Origin: Chrysomallon squamiferum
Taxonomy: Eukaryota > Mollusca > Gastropoda > Neomphalida > Peltospiridae
Direction of reading: 5' to 3'
NCBI GenBank assembly: GCA_012295275.1
Contig: CM022666.1
Span: 787,501 to 851,500 of the forward strand
DNA length: 64,000 bases
Shown: positions 1 to 12,054 of the stretch, in pieces
How the letters are laid out: every line of letters starts with the position of its first letter
Numbering within the stretch: the stretch's first letter is position 1
Translations under genes and position numbers: made by a program
Notes under the pieces: model-generated
The model's input: the letters and a program-made list of their open reading frames with translations, nothing else
Database searches by the model: none
What the model was told of the DNA's origin: nothing

Positions 1-560
1 TTCTAAGACAATATTTTTGTCTTTTTGAATACAATGTCTTTGAAAAAGCATTTTTTCTCATGCACACATACACACACATAAAAAAATATAAAACCTTTAT
101 ATAGTTTGCTCCTTAGCATACAACAACAGCAACAACAACAACAAAAACAAGTAATATTTACATTCTCTGGTTACAGACAGCATAAATCATAATTAAAAAA
201 AAAATAAAAAATAAAAAATAAAAAAAATATTCTTTTCATTACAGCGTATTGATCCCGCAACCCTGAGAACCTCACCGACAACATAAAACATTATTAATAC
301 TGCATGTCTGCAGTGGAGATGTGATAGCAATCTCAATGAAATATTCTCATAAACCTGGCCTGGCAGCTGTGTGTGAAAACACAGACAATCTCTCCTGTCT
401 AGAAAACATATCCAGATCATTCGCTGAATTGTTTCACCAGGCATTGAAAAAAAAAAAAAAAAAGAAATCTACCCTTCAACTCAAGTGTTGATGTTAACAG
501 TAACGCCTCCATGTAATGGAAATTGGAAATGCTTGTCCCAGGAATGAAATTACTTAGACA
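1..560. other. AT-rich non-coding sequence
   Basis: Contains a (CAA)n-like run near 121-150, an A-rich run near 196-228 and a poly(A) near 446-463. No supported gene. The short minus-strand frame here is not backed by splice or composition signals. Confidence 0.6.
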
Positions 561-617
561 GACATGCTAAACACCAGTCCGGCTTTTAACAAATTAATGC
601 GCATCCTTGGAGAGTAA

Positions 618-712
618 TTTGGGAGGCAGCAACACATCGGGCTGAGTATCGATTCCCTGCACCACGTTCGTTCCGCTGGTCAAACCACTTAATTACCGAC
701 ATCCTTCATTTA
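618..712 (-). repeat. tRNA-like SINE head, decayed
   Basis: The minus strand reads TTAAGTGGTTTGACCAG, like a tRNA D-arm/A-box region. About 30 nt later it reads GGGAATCGATACTC, like a B-box (GGTTCGANTCC). The spacing and order suit a tRNA-derived SINE head. Divergence is high and the body was not identified. Confidence 0.35.
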
Positions 713-849
713 CCAATATTTGCAAACACAAATGTCTCTCCACTGAAAGTTTTAACCTAATTTACTGTTTACTCTGAGCCGAAGACCAAGAATGCTTGTT
801 CTATAGGAGCTGTTAGCCAGTGAAAAGAGATGATGATCTTTCGCTGGTT

Positions 850-1260
850 AACATTAAAAAAAAAAAATTCATTGCTTGGCATTACGTATAGTGTCAGAAC
901 AAATGTATTTAGATTCTGAAAGCATGACACTACATACCAAATAATTACATGTATCTGTATGTTTGTAATTTTAAATTAAAAAATTCATTGTCAACATTAT
1001 ATGTACTTCCAGAACAATTACAGATGTTGAAAGCATGACACTACATACCACAGAATTACATACATCTGTATGTTTGTACTTTTAATTTTCAAAATTCATT
1101 CTGAACATTATATATACTGTCAGAACAAATGCTGTTCAAGTTTTAAATTCAAAATTCTTCATATATTTCCAGTATTTCAGTTAGAGGAAATAATTTCAGG
1201 TTTCCAGAAGCATGACAAAATATACCATAGAAGTCTGTGCATCCATATGTTTGTCTGTCC
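850..1260. repeat. Diverged tandem repeat, three units of about 111-177 bp
   Basis: The phrase GAAAGCATGACACTACATACC starts at about 918 and 1029 (111 bp apart). A weaker AGAAGCATGACAAAATATACC occurs near 1206. Each is followed by a 'ctgtatgtttgt'-type phrase. No coding potential. Confidence 0.6.
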
Positions 1261-2033
1261 ACTGTCCAAGTTTTGAACTGACCCTCAACATAATTATCAC
1301 ACTATGTTTAGTTCTATCTGCCTGTTTTACAGGTTTTATTTAAAGATTTACTTCAATTATGGCCCATCCAAAAAGATTTTGGATAATGGAAAAACATTTA
1401 AAAAATTTAATTATCAAACACTGACATATTAATGATAACACATAATATGTTTTAGGAGCATTAAATACTGAAAACATTAATTTGGGTGCTTATTTTTTTT
1501 TGTTACCACATGTTAACCAATTTAAAGAAAAAAAGAATTAAAATGTTTAATCATGTATCAAAGTCGAAATCAATATAAACAGACTCTAAGGCAGTAATAA
1601 AGGTAATCGTGTCATTAAGCTAGAAAACATTTTCATAAATCACGCAAATTTGTCTTACTTTAACATAGTTCACTTAAGTTTACTTAGTTTTTTTTACCAG
1701 ACTATTTATTTATAGCTGTTAAATGAGTCCTAAAAAAAAAAAAATTTAATTTTAAAAAATTAAAAAATGTCTTGAATTAATCAGTGGCAAAAACAAATTT
1801 ATGTTTAATGAGCAAAATTAAATTTAAAAATAAAAAAAAAAAAAAAAAAAAAGAAACTGATAATAAATATTGTAAATAACAGTAAAGGTGAAAATAAATA
1901 GTTATAAAGAATAGACATTCGTATAAAATTAGACCAAATTATTATCGTATGATAAGATGTGCTCAGTTTGAAATGTGTGAACGAATTTATCAGTGGCGAT
2001 AGAAAATTTATGTTTTAGAAACAACACAAACAC

Positions 2034-2070
<37 letters not shown>

Positions 2071-2145
2071 AATAAATAAATAAAAATGCTTAAACAAAAG
2101 CAAAATTAATGGACAACCAAGCTAAATAAAGCAAAGACCAATAAT
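1261..2145. other. AT-rich non-coding sequence with (GA)n
   Basis: Dominated by A/T runs, including poly(A) near 1830-1852 and (GA)15 at 2037-2067 followed by (AAAT)n. No gene seen. Confidence 0.6.
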
Positions 2146-2451
2146 GTGTTTTATCACTGTTACTTTCAATCAGAAAAGATCTGTCGTGCTACCTGTTGTT
2201 CTATTAACTTCAGAAACCCTTTCAGGCTGCAAACAGCCGGCATTGTTTGGTTTGGGTTAGCAGTCAGTACAGGACTGAGTCAGTCTGACAAAGCCACTGG
2301 CAGAGCAGACGGCCGAGGTCTTCCTGATGAGGGCTTTTCCAGGCAATCTGGATTAGTGGGGAATCCAGCAGGTAATAAATTACCTGTGAAAACACTCAAG
2401 GTAGATTACGACAAGAATCCTGGTTTTAAAGGTGACTCACTCTGCTGGCTT
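2146..2451. promoter_or_regulatory. Candidate conserved non-coding / regulatory island 1
   Basis: Complex, GC-balanced sequence in an AT-rich setting. It holds an 18-bp perfect palindrome CAGGTAATAAATTACCTG (2369-2386) built on TAAT-AA-ATTA, a paired-homeodomain dimer-type site. An inverted pair GGATTA (2350-2355) / GAATCC (2361-2366) resembles K50 homeodomain sites. A 104-codon plus-strand frame crosses it, but I see no splice sites or family signature. The regulatory role is inference. Confidence 0.4.
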
Positions 2452-2491
2452 GTTAAGTAGGATTAAGTAGGATTAAGAAGGATTAAGTAGG
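2452..2491. repeat. 10-bp tandem repeat (4 copies)
   Basis: Four copies of GATTAAGTAG-like units, one carrying AAGAAG. Confidence 0.8.
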
Positions 2492-2559
2492 ACACAAATG
2501 AAATGAAAACACGGTTATTAGTTAGAAAACTTCTTTAAGTGAACAGTTATTGTTTTCTT

Positions 2560-2832
2560 TGTTTTAATGTTGTTGCTGTAGATGCTGCCGATACTGCTGC
2601 TGATGCCTCTGTTGCTAATTCCATTGCCATTTTTGCCTTTTCTGTTGCTGCTGCTGTTGCTGCTGCTGCTACTACAACAACAACATCATCATGCTAGTAC
2701 TACTATTACTGTAATTACTGCTATTGTTATTGTTAATATTATTATGACTGTTGTTGTTACTGTTACTATTATTATTACTATACTACTAATCATAATAATT
2801 ACAATAACAATATTATTATTATTATTATTTTA
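2560..2832. repeat. Degenerate trinucleotide tract (YTG, CAA, ATT)
   Basis: Consecutive TTG/CTG, CAA/CAT and ATT/ACT triplets leave a plus-strand frame open by chance (poly-Leu/Ile). This is microsatellite, not a gene. Confidence 0.8.
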
Positions 2833-3199
2833 ACTGATATTATTTATAACACCACTCCCAGTTCCTCCCAACACTAGTCTGGTGAATTTATTAAGAAAAG
2901 ATTTTTATTCACAGTTTGATGCACACATTAATGCAAGTCGTAAAGGTCATAAAGATGTGGACGATGTTTCACATTCAACTTAAATGAGTCATTTTCGTGA
3001 TCTAAATTTCTTCTCTGAAATAAGCTCCATTTTTATGAAACAGAATCATGGAATTTCATTAATATAAAGGATGAAAACATTTAAAAAAAAAAAAAAAATC
3101 TGTTTAACTTTCTCACAATCTAAAGGCAATAATTTTAAAAGTGGACAATTCGACATAGCAGTGAAAATACATTAACATTGACTGGAGATTTTGTTGAAC

Positions 3200-3345
3200 T
3201 GGCAAAGTCTAAAATCAGTTAAGGTACAAGCAAAGTCAAAATCAGTAAAGGTACAACCAAAGTCAAAATAAGTAAAGGTCAAAATCACTTCATAGTACTG
3301 GCAGAGTCAAAATCAGTAAAGTAACTGATAAAGTGTTTAATCAAG
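3200..3345. repeat. Degenerate tandem repeat, unit about 26 bp
   Basis: AAAGTCAAAATCAGTAAAGG recurs about five times with substitutions and small gaps. Confidence 0.6.
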
Positions 3346-4090
3346 TCAAAATTTTTAAAATTTCACCCCCAAGAAACAGTACTGGCAAAAAAATGTAACA
3401 TTTTTAGAAGCAAAAACTGTGTTTACTTTTTAAACCCCAAATGGTTAAAATATAATATATTATTTAAAACTTTTTGTGGATAGCCAAATCTTAAAAAAAG
3501 TTCTGAAATCATATTTGCACATTTTAAACGGTTAAAATATAAAACATATTTCAAAAACCTTTGTGATTAACAAACTTTAAAAGAAGTCAAATAACGTTAA
3601 ATCTGATATTTTTAATTTTTCTTTTCCACGTTCTTAAAACAAACTGTAACACAACTATTTTGAAAATACTAAACTTTCTCAGTACAAAACTTTTAAAAAT
3701 AAAATGACATTTTAGAACATAATTATCACTGAGCCAGATTTGAGTTCATTTTATTACAGAAAAGGTGAAAAAAAAAGAAAAAAGAAATGACAACATTTTT
3801 TTGAGCTCTAGATGTTAACTGGATTTCCAGGTCATGGTGACAAATGTATGAAATGTCAGAATGCTTGTTTGGCAAACACAGTTTCTAGCTAAAAACAAGT
3901 TTGAGATGCAGATTTAAAATAAATAAAAAAATTAAGTACATTTAATCATTTCATCAGTAGCACAGAACCAGAAAGATATATGATAACAAAAAACACACAA
4001 ATCTGACATTATCTAAACCAGTAGTATATTGTATTCTTCATCATCCTTTTTTTCTTGGATATAATGTAAAAAAAAAAAATAAAAAAAATA
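3346..4090. other. AT-rich non-coding sequence
   Basis: No supported gene or element. Two related 'ggttaaaatata' phrases about 85 bp apart (3442 and 3529) hint at another old duplication. Confidence 0.5.
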
Positions 4091-4205
4091 AAATGTATTC
4101 AAATTATTTATTTATTTATTTATTTATTTGTTTGTTTGTTTGTTTGTTTGTTTATTTATTATTATTATTGTAGTTGTTGTTTTTATTATTATTGCTATTA
4201 TTATA

Positions 4206-4259
<54 letters not shown>

Positions 4260-4260
4260 T
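4091..4260. repeat. (ATTT)n-(GTTT)n-(ATT)n microsatellite
   Basis: Tetranucleotide TTTA and TTTG runs pass into a long (ATT)n run (about 4205-4258). Confidence 0.95.
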
Positions 4261-4539
4261 TTTTACCTGCTTTTAAGAATCTACATCTCAAATTGACATT
4301 ATTAATAAATTATAATTATTTTTGTAAATGTTTATTTTTTGATATCCTGTTACATTTTTATTCTACTTTTTTCTTTTTGTTACTGGTTTTTTTTTTTGGG
4401 AGGGGGGGTTCTGCTTTTTTGTAAAAATTAAATATCTTTAAAACAGGCTTTGAAGTTTCACTCCTATATTCTCTTTAAAAAATACTTTCATATAAGCATA
4501 AATATTTTAATAATAACAATTTACCCAGAACAAACAAAA

Positions 4540-4575
4540 AAAAAAATAAAAAATAAAAAATAAAAAATAAAATAA

Positions 4576-4636
<61 letters not shown>

Positions 4637-4725
4637 GTTAATTAATTTAGTTCTAAAAATATAAAAAACAAAAGAAAAAAAAAAAAAAAAAAAAAAAATC
4701 TACATTCAGCTATGCAATACATAAT

Positions 4726-4755
<30 letters not shown>
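4540..4755. repeat. (AAT)n, poly(A) and (AT)(AC)n microsatellites
   Basis: A-rich pentanucleotide run, (AAT)n to about 4635, poly(A) near 4676-4698, then (AT)n-(AC)n at 4727-4755. Confidence 0.95.
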
Positions 4756-4756
<1 letters not shown>

Positions 4757-4919
4757 CATCTGACAATAAACCACACCCAAAAATGGAATAACTGATCAGT
4801 CTTCAGATACCATTCCATCATTTGTGAGTCCAAAGTGACCTGCACAGCAGTGAATTAGTGACATGAAGAGATGTGATGTGGAATAAAACAATAAAGTTCA
4901 GTAGCCATTTTACTACACT

Positions 4920-5115
4920 TTCAATACTGCTTCTTGACCCTTAAAATACTATGATTCTCAATTTTTTGAAACTTTAAAATATTATTCTGTGATTCAAAAT
5001 TGTTTTTGCTATTGCTGAACCCTTAAAATATTGTGATTCTCAATTTTTTGCTGTCACTGGAACCCTTAAAATATTATTCTGTGATTCGCAATTGTTTTTG
5101 CAATAAGTGAAAAAC
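4920..5115. repeat. Diverged tandem repeat, four units of 35-50 bp
   Basis: ACCCTTAAAATATT followed by GTGATTCNCAATTNTTTT recurs at about 4937, 4972, 5020 and 5060. Alternate units share an extra ATTCT, so this is a duplicated dimer. Confidence 0.65.
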
Positions 5116-5450
5116 TGGCTCTTGACATTTTAAATTGACAAATCCAGGCTAAGTCACATGACCTCAGATATGTAAGTGTAACTTCAACAGCTAACTGCAA
5201 ATACCTTTGAAAAATATCACAAGAGTCATTGAGAAGAGCAGCTTATTAAACAACATCACTGTTGTTTCTACAGGATTAGCCGGAAATAACAGAGAATATC
5301 GGAAGATAAACAAAAATCCATGAAGACCCAGGAGGGTGACAAATGCTTGAATATTCAGTAATTCGTTTATGGAGTATTTGTTACAATGATTTTTGTTTTC
5401 TCTTTAATGGATCAACATCATTTATTTTTATTATTATTACTTCCCCCCGA
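5116..5450. other. Non-coding sequence, no element seen
   Basis: Moderately complex AT-rich DNA without splice-bounded frames. Confidence 0.5.
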
Positions 5451-5725
5451 GTGGAATTTAATAATAGTAATAGTAAGTTGTGGTAGTAGTAGTAGTAGAA
5501 TATGTATGCATGTAGTGGCAGTGGTGGTGGTGGTGGTGGTTGAAGTAGTTGTGGTAGTAGTTGAAGTAGCAGCAGAGGCAGTATTTGAGTTAAAGAAAGA
5601 AACCATATTCTGACTGTGAATTAGTTAATTTCAAAATCTGACATTTATTCCTGTTTGCCCACAATCCTTTATCTACAGTCATGTGTCTATGTGTGTGTGT
5701 GTGTGTGTCTGTGTGTCTGTGTGTT
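5451..5725. repeat. (GTA)/(GTG) triplets and (GT)n
   Basis: AGT/GTG/GTT triplets at about 5465-5580 leave both strands open by chance. (GT)n follows at 5688-5725. Confidence 0.85.
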
Positions 5726-5739
5726 CTATATCCAGAAGA

Positions 5740-6180
5740 TAACCAGATTTTTAATTCCTTTTCTTTTAAATTGAAAAATGAATTGCCTAGACTGATATAA
5801 AAAAAAAAAAAAAAAAAAAAAATTTTTAATTCCTTTTTCTTTTGAATTGCCTAGACTGATAAAAAAAAAAAAAAAAAAAAATTCTTTTTAAAGTCGAAAA
5901 AAAAAAAAAAAATGAGATAAATTACTTGTGCAATGGCGTTTGGAGTATAAGAGATAACTTAATTTTTAAAAATGTTTTAAACTGAAAAATGAATTGGCCA
6001 GCACGACAATTTCTTCTTTTTCTTTCCTTTTCAATTTTGGGGGAAAGAGAGAGAAAAAAAAAAAAAAAAAAAAACAAAGAAAAAGATTATTTGGTCAATG
6101 CTTTTTTTTTTTTTTTTTAATATCCTGAAGGTAAACCAATTTTGTTTTTATTCCTTTCTTTCAAACTGGAAAATGAAATC
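5740..6180. repeat. Diverged tandem units with internal poly(A)
   Basis: TTTTTAATTCCTTTTCTTTT, then GAATTGCCTAGACTGATA and a poly(A), is repeated at 5750 and 5823. Weaker copies lie near 5985 and 6140. Copies that each end in poly(A) suggest tandem amplification of a short A-tailed unit. Confidence 0.6.
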
Positions 6181-6424
6181 CTCATCTGATTATCTGATTT
6201 TCAGTTTAAACACTGCAACAGCCACTGACTTTTGTTTATAGTAAAATATCAATCCTGATAACTTTAAATGAAAAGAGAAAAAAAAAAAGGAAAAAAAATG
6301 AAAGATACTGGCTGGCCTAACATTTAAATAAAACAAAAAAAAAAAAAAAAAAAACAAAGCTTGCTACTACAACCTTGTTTATGGAAAAATCTCAATCCTG
6401 CAGACTTTCAGTTTATCCAGTTAA

Positions 6425-6780
6425 TGATAATTGAATTATCAGAAACACTTTCTCCAGCGCTATCAGATTACTATGGTAATTCATGAAATATGTATGCAAG
6501 GCAGACAGCAGTAAAGTCTAACACAGCAACTGATAACAGAGTATCAAGAAATTCATGAATTCGTGAAAAAACCTTCGGTGAAATCAACACAGTTTGGTTC
6601 AAGAATTTACCTAATATTTCTAACAGGTAATGGAAAAATATCTGTGGTAATTTCATACAAGATTTAGCCTCTGTCAGAAATATTTCATATACATGAATGT
6701 TTAACTGTTTAATCCATGCAGTTTTTATTATTTCTTGGTTTCCCTGTTTGCCCTTACTCACAGCTCTCATTATCACTGCA
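6425..6780. promoter_or_regulatory. Candidate regulatory island 2
   Basis: Complex sequence containing ATGTATGCAAGG (POU/octamer-like), paired TTCATGAATTCGTGAA (near-palindrome, 6551-6566) and several CAGATAAC/TATCAG GATA-like words. A minus-strand 101-codon frame overlaps it, but with no family signature or clear splice sites. Weak inference. Confidence 0.25.
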
Positions 6781-7210
6781 CAAAGCTGTTTAAATATAAG
6801 TTTTATCAGTTGTATTATTATCAGTTGACATTTTGTATCATAATTAAATAATTAACTTGTACCTTAACTTGTGTTGTGTGTATTTCTCTAGTGGACAGAT
6901 GTAATTATTGATTTATATACAGATTGTTCTGTTAATTTATTTTTTTAATTCTTTGTTAGGTGGCCATTAGAGCACCTTGTTACCCTAGTTTGAGTCTTAA
7001 TGAAATATCCAGGATGTTTAATGGTTTAAAAAATTGTAAAATAAAGTGTATTTGAAATCTCAGCATGTATTATATTTGTACTGAATTCAAGTACGATAAT
7101 GTGTGTTACCTTCTGACTTTGTGCCATCTACTTTTATGGATTATATTTAAATGTAAAAAAAAAATAATAATAATTAAATTATCTATCTAAACAATTATTA
7201 TAAAATTTAA

Positions 7211-7241
<31 letters not shown>

Positions 7242-7660
7242 GAAGTTTAAATTAAACAAATTAAGAAAATTAAACCAGCACAGTTTGTCACTACAGAACA
7301 CAATAAAGGATCACTGTATTCATTCTTTGAACTTTATGACAAAATGACTCATTACATTAACTCGAGTCATTAACTTTTACGACACAATAATCCATCACTT
7401 TTTATTTTAAATTATAATTCTGACACAGTAGGATTATTCTATTTGTCATTTTGGCTTATAACCCTATAGATCATCATGTACAGATGGGAATAATGCAAAT
7501 TGAATACATTTTTCTTTACTCCACAAAAAACTAAACAGACATTTTATAAAAGAAGACAAAACTGTGGACTGCCTCTTCCAGATCCAGTTACATATGTCAA
7601 TCTGATTTATCAATCACTGCTAACTTTATCAATCAACAGTGTCAACTGACAATCTCTCTG
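6781..7660. other. AT-rich non-coding sequence
   Basis: Includes a poly(A) near 7215-7240. No gene or recognisable element. Confidence 0.5.
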
Positions 7661-7669
7661 CTAAAAATA

Positions 7670-8400
7670 TAAAGTCTTAAATGTAATCCTTCGTGTAACA
7701 AGAACTCAAATACAATACTTTAATAGTATCTCAAAGTTAAATGCAATATTTTATGTAACAGGACTGACATAATTCACAATAACATTCAAACTTACAATAC
7801 AATTTTTTATGTAATGATTCAACAAGTCCTTAATACAATACTTCATGTAATGGTTCAACATGTCTTAAATGGATACAGTCCTTTATATAATAGTTCAACA
7901 GTTTTTAGATACAATCCTTTATGTGATTTTCTGAGATCTAAATACTTTAAGTAATATTTTAAGACTTTAATACAGTATTTCTTATAATTTTGTAACATTC
8001 TTGAATACAATACTTTAGGAAAAGAACCAAATCTTAGATAGTTTATGTAACATTCTAATTTATGCAAATACAATACTTATGTAAAATGGAATGGTCTTAA
8101 ATGTAATCTTTAATATAATACTGTAATATTTAAATACAATCCTTTCTGCAGTGTTGTAGCATTTTGAATACAATACTTTATGTAAAACCGTTACATTTAA
8201 ATACAAAACTTCATATCCTGTCTTGAATAAAGTCCTTTAGATAAAATCCAAGCTTATCTTAAATAAAAGTTCTTTGTGTAATATTATAAGACTTAAATAC
8301 TTTACATAAATATTTTAAACCCTCTTAAATACAATCTTTATTTAACAGCTCAACTTAACTAAATGTAATTACTTATTTAGTAATTAAAGTCTGAAACACA
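7670..8400. repeat. Degenerate tandem repeat, unit about 30-40 bp
   Basis: CTTAAATACAATACTTTATG followed by TAATAGTTCAACA-like sequence recurs roughly every 30-40 bp (for example 7799, 7830, 7863, 7905, 7960, 8010, 8100), with many indels. It runs directly into the younger 41-bp array. Confidence 0.65.
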
Positions 8401-8404
8401 ATCA

Positions 8405-8828
8405 TTTATCCTTTATTCAATGTTTAATGTCTAAAAAGCTCTTCTTTATCAGTTTATTTAATATTTACAGTATAAAAAGCACTTCTTTATCATTTTATTT
8501 AATGTTTACAGAATAAAAACCACTTCTTTATCAGTTTATTTAATGTTTACAGAATAAAAACCACTTCTTTATCAGTTTATTTAATGTTTACAGAATAAAA
8601 AGCACTTCTTTATCAGTTTATTTAATGTTTACAGTATAAAAAGCACTTCTTTCTCAGTTTATTTAATGTTTACAGTACAAAAAGCACTTCTTTATCAGTT
8701 TATTTAATGTTTACAGTACAAAAAGCACTTCTTTATCAGTTTATTTAATATTTACAGTACAAAAAGCACTTCTTTATCAGTTTATTTAATGTTTACAGTA
8801 CAAAAAGCACTTCTTTATCAGTTTATTG
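8405..8828. repeat. 41-bp minisatellite, about 10 copies
   Basis: AGCACTTCTTTATCAGTTTA followed by TTTAATGTTTACAGTACAAAA repeats with exact 41-bp spacing (for example 8601, 8642, 8683) and few substitutions. Every frame has stops, so it is non-coding. Variant positions (GTAT/GTAC/GAAT) change along the array, suggesting stepwise duplication. Confidence 0.95.
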
Positions 8829-9340
8829 AAGATATAATAGTTTCAGAAGGAAAAAAAAAAAAGATTCAAATGTTTTTTTTTTTTTTTTCCATTTTCAGAA
8901 TTCTAACTAATTTGTTTTCTCCTAGTCTCTGGAGATAATCTTTAACGTGATCCTTTTATCCCTGTAGGAATCTACAAGCAAATACACCCACACTGACGTA
9001 ATTCAGTATAAACAGCCAAACTGAGTTATGTAATGCTGGCTTATAGATAAACACAACAGTGAAATTACACTGGTAAAAGACTGCTAACAAGTTTACCGAG
9101 TTACGTAACTGGTTTATTTTCACGAGGTACAAGTATATACGACGTTGTATTACACAGGCTGGGTTCGGGTAATGACGTTACTGGACAAATGTGACAATAC
9201 AGGTTTTTATTCCACGTTAAGTATACGTGTAATGTTATTACCACATCAGTGAAAGTCGTAGAATAACAACTTTACTTTAACAGTATTGTTGTGTAAAGTT
9301 ATTAAAAAAGTTCTGTTCTGTTCTGTTGTAACATCAGGCA
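8829..9340. other. Complex non-coding sequence
   Basis: Poly(T) near 8870-8888, then fairly complex DNA with repeated TTACGTAA/ACGTTA-type words. No gene found. Confidence 0.45.
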
Positions 9341-9890
9341 GAACAAGTCACAGTAACTATGACAGTCACAATTTTCACTTACAGTTGATGACAACTTACA
9401 CTAATTACAATTTTTACTTCCTTGAACATTTAGTATCTACAGCAGTCAAAATTTGACTTTTTCTTTTTCTGTGACAACTATAGCATCACAATTTTGACTT
9501 ACTTGTACATACAGTGTTGGTAATAGCAGTCACAATTTTTATTTCCCCTCTTTCCTTTAGTGACAACTATAACAGTTGTAATTTTGACTTTTCCCTACAT
9601 AGTGACAACTCTAGCAGTTACAATTCTTATTTTACTGCTTCTTTAGTGACAACTATAGAAGTCACAATTTATACTTCTTCCTACATGTAGTAACACTTTA
9701 AAACACACAATTTTAAATGTTTTTCTTATTTTTTTAGTTAAAACTTTAGCAGTGACAATTTCGACTTTCCTTGTACATTTTAGTTACTATAACGGTCACA
9801 ATTTTGACTTCTCCCTACCTTTAGTGACAACTACAGGAGTCACAGTTTTTTCTTCTCCATGTACACTCAGTGACAGTCACATGTTTTATC
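9340..9890. repeat. Degenerate tandem repeat, unit about 45-65 bp
   Basis: GTGACAACTATAGCAGTCAC, then AATTTTGACTT, a pyrimidine-rich stretch and CTACATTTA, recurs about nine times with substitutions and indels (for example about 9471, 9561, 9603, 9648, 9828). Confidence 0.7.
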
Positions 9891-10880
9891 ACAGCTCTAA
9901 CAGTATATCAAAGCACATCAAAGCAAAACAAAATCCACAGTTTATCAACACCACTCATCACATACAATACCTGGATATCATCTAGAACAGTTTACGTCAG
10001 ATAACTGTTTACGTCAGATAACTGCACCCATCTTGATAATGTGCGGAGAAGAATAAAAATAAAAACTTCATCAAAGATACAAGATGGGAGAAAAGAAACC
10101 TCAGTTTTGTTATGTTTATGCAAAGCACAGTGTGCTGTCAAAACACACCTGTAAAATGAATCATGTTAAGGAAATGTTGTAAACAACTTTACTGAATTAT
10201 ATAATACTTGTTTTACAGTCTGAGGTTTAAAAAAAAATAAAAAAAAATAAAAAAAAATAGAAAAATAAAAAAAATGGTGTCAATAACTGATATCTCACTG
10301 TGTAATAAATAATACTTGTATACGTGTTGCTCAGACATTACCTGTATGTGAAATACCTGCGTTGTGTTTCTCAGGTATCAAAACATCCCACCTGTAAGTC
10401 ACACAGACAACTTGCGCATGTCTGAAAACACAACTTACGAACTGATACACACCTTCTCAGGTTACCCATTCCAACATCAGATAACGAACAGTTTATTTAA
10501 AATTCTTTTTCTCAAAAAAAAAACACATTTAAATTCAGAATCTAGAAATAATCTTTTCCAAATATCTAAATATTTTTTTATCCATTTTTTTTTTTTTTTT
10601 TTTTTTTAAATTTTCTTTCTTTAATATCAGTAAGAAAGATAAAGGTATCCAGTTTCCATGGTAATAAATAATGGATTTTTTTTTTTTTTTTGTGGTTGTT
10701 GTTGGAAGTGATTTAATCCAGGTGAGGTAATGTACTAACTGCTGGTAAATAAAAAGTGTTATTTACCACATGCAATATGCTGTGTATCTCTCCGAGGATG
10801 TGTTTTTATATTTCAGTGTATAAATGTTCAAGTTTGTTTATCACTGTGAGAAGAAATATTTCAAACCAAAGAAATGTTAC
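9891..10880. other. Non-coding sequence with poly(A)/poly(T) runs
   Basis: A 15-bp direct duplication (ACAGTTTACGTCAGATAACTG-like) lies at about 9990-10022. A-rich runs at 10227-10275 and T runs at 10587-10607 and 10676-10691 follow. No gene seen. Confidence 0.5.
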
Positions 10881-10885
10881 ATGTA

Positions 10886-10891
10886 GTGTGT

Positions 10892-10934
<43 letters not shown>

Positions 10935-11112
10935 TGTGCATGCATATGCAATTTCTGTATGTGTATTTATTTGTGATATCTGTTTGTCTATTTATTTGTG
11001 ATATCTGTTTGTCTGAATGTGTGAGTAAGTGTATTTGTGTTTATTTTTTCTTATTGTGTGTGTGCATGTGTCTGTGTATCTGTGTGTCTTTGTGTGTGTG
11101 TGTGTGTGTTTG
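10886..11112. repeat. (GT)n compound microsatellite
   Basis: (TG)n at 10886-10940 and degenerate TGTG/TATTTGTGATATCTG units to 11112. Open in several frames only because of the repeat. Confidence 0.95.
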
Positions 11113-11279
11113 GTAAATTTCTGACTTGACAAAGACAAAATCTGATTATTTTTTTTTTTTTTTTTTTTTTGTGTTTTACAATACAATTAACTCAGGAAAA
11201 ATAATATGCAATTCCAAACAGCTCATGCTTTGTCTTTAATTAATCAAGCCAGTCAGTAACAAGATAAGAAAATCCTCAA

Positions 11280-11810
11280 CAACAAACAAATATCAGATAA
11301 TTACAACATACCACACCACTAATGAACACAGACAGCCCTTTAGTGTGAATATCAGACACATACAACATATACTCAGTTCTTAATGAACAAAGCCCTTCAA
11401 TATAAACATCAGAAAGATATATAACGTGTAACATACAAGACCTCAATGAACTAAGTCCTCCAGTGTCAGACAGATGTAACATACAACATACTCAGTGAAT
11501 TAACACATTTCTGAGAAGTTTAATATGCTGTGTGTTATATCATTAATGAACAAAGTGATTTAGCAGTAACATCAAGGGGAATATATCGTATACGTTTTCA
11601 AAGAACAAAATAATTTGGCTTTAATATAAAAAAAAAGTCTTAACATAAATGTCTTTACCGAAAAGACCTTTGCTTGCAATATCAGAAAGTTATGACATAT
11701 AACACATAGTCATTTTGCTTTAATATCAGAAAGATCATAACATAAACATCTTTAATGGACAGACCTTTGCTTGCAATATCAGAAAGATATAAGAGAAGTT
11801 AGACCATAAA
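11280..11810. repeat. Degenerate 58-61-bp tandem repeat, about nine units
   Basis: AATATCAGANAGATAYAACA followed by TATAACAYACTCAGT..TTAATGAACAAAGCCCTT recurs at about 11286, 11347, 11405, 11463, 11677, 11733 and 11787. The minus-strand 68-codon frame across it is a repeat translation. Confidence 0.7.
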
Positions 11811-12054
11811 ACACATGAGTGTATAAAATCGTTGAGTTTGAATGTGCTTAGTTTACAAAAATTACTATCACCAGTTCATCAAATCATGGCTGAGTCACTG
11901 GAACAGATTCGGATTTTAAAATGAAGACAGTTAACAAAGCCATTTGAGAAAGAACTTGGTGAAGTGTGACTGAATTACACACCAGCAAGCAAATCATAAA
12001 CTGTGACATTTTCACACACAACTGCACTTTTTGTTGTCTTCTGCAAACACTGCA

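Noticed and set aside
2146-2460. 104-codon plus-strand frame as a gene
   Set aside because: Composition is promising, but no splice sites, family motif or neighbouring exon. The palindrome and homeodomain-like words fit a regulatory element better.
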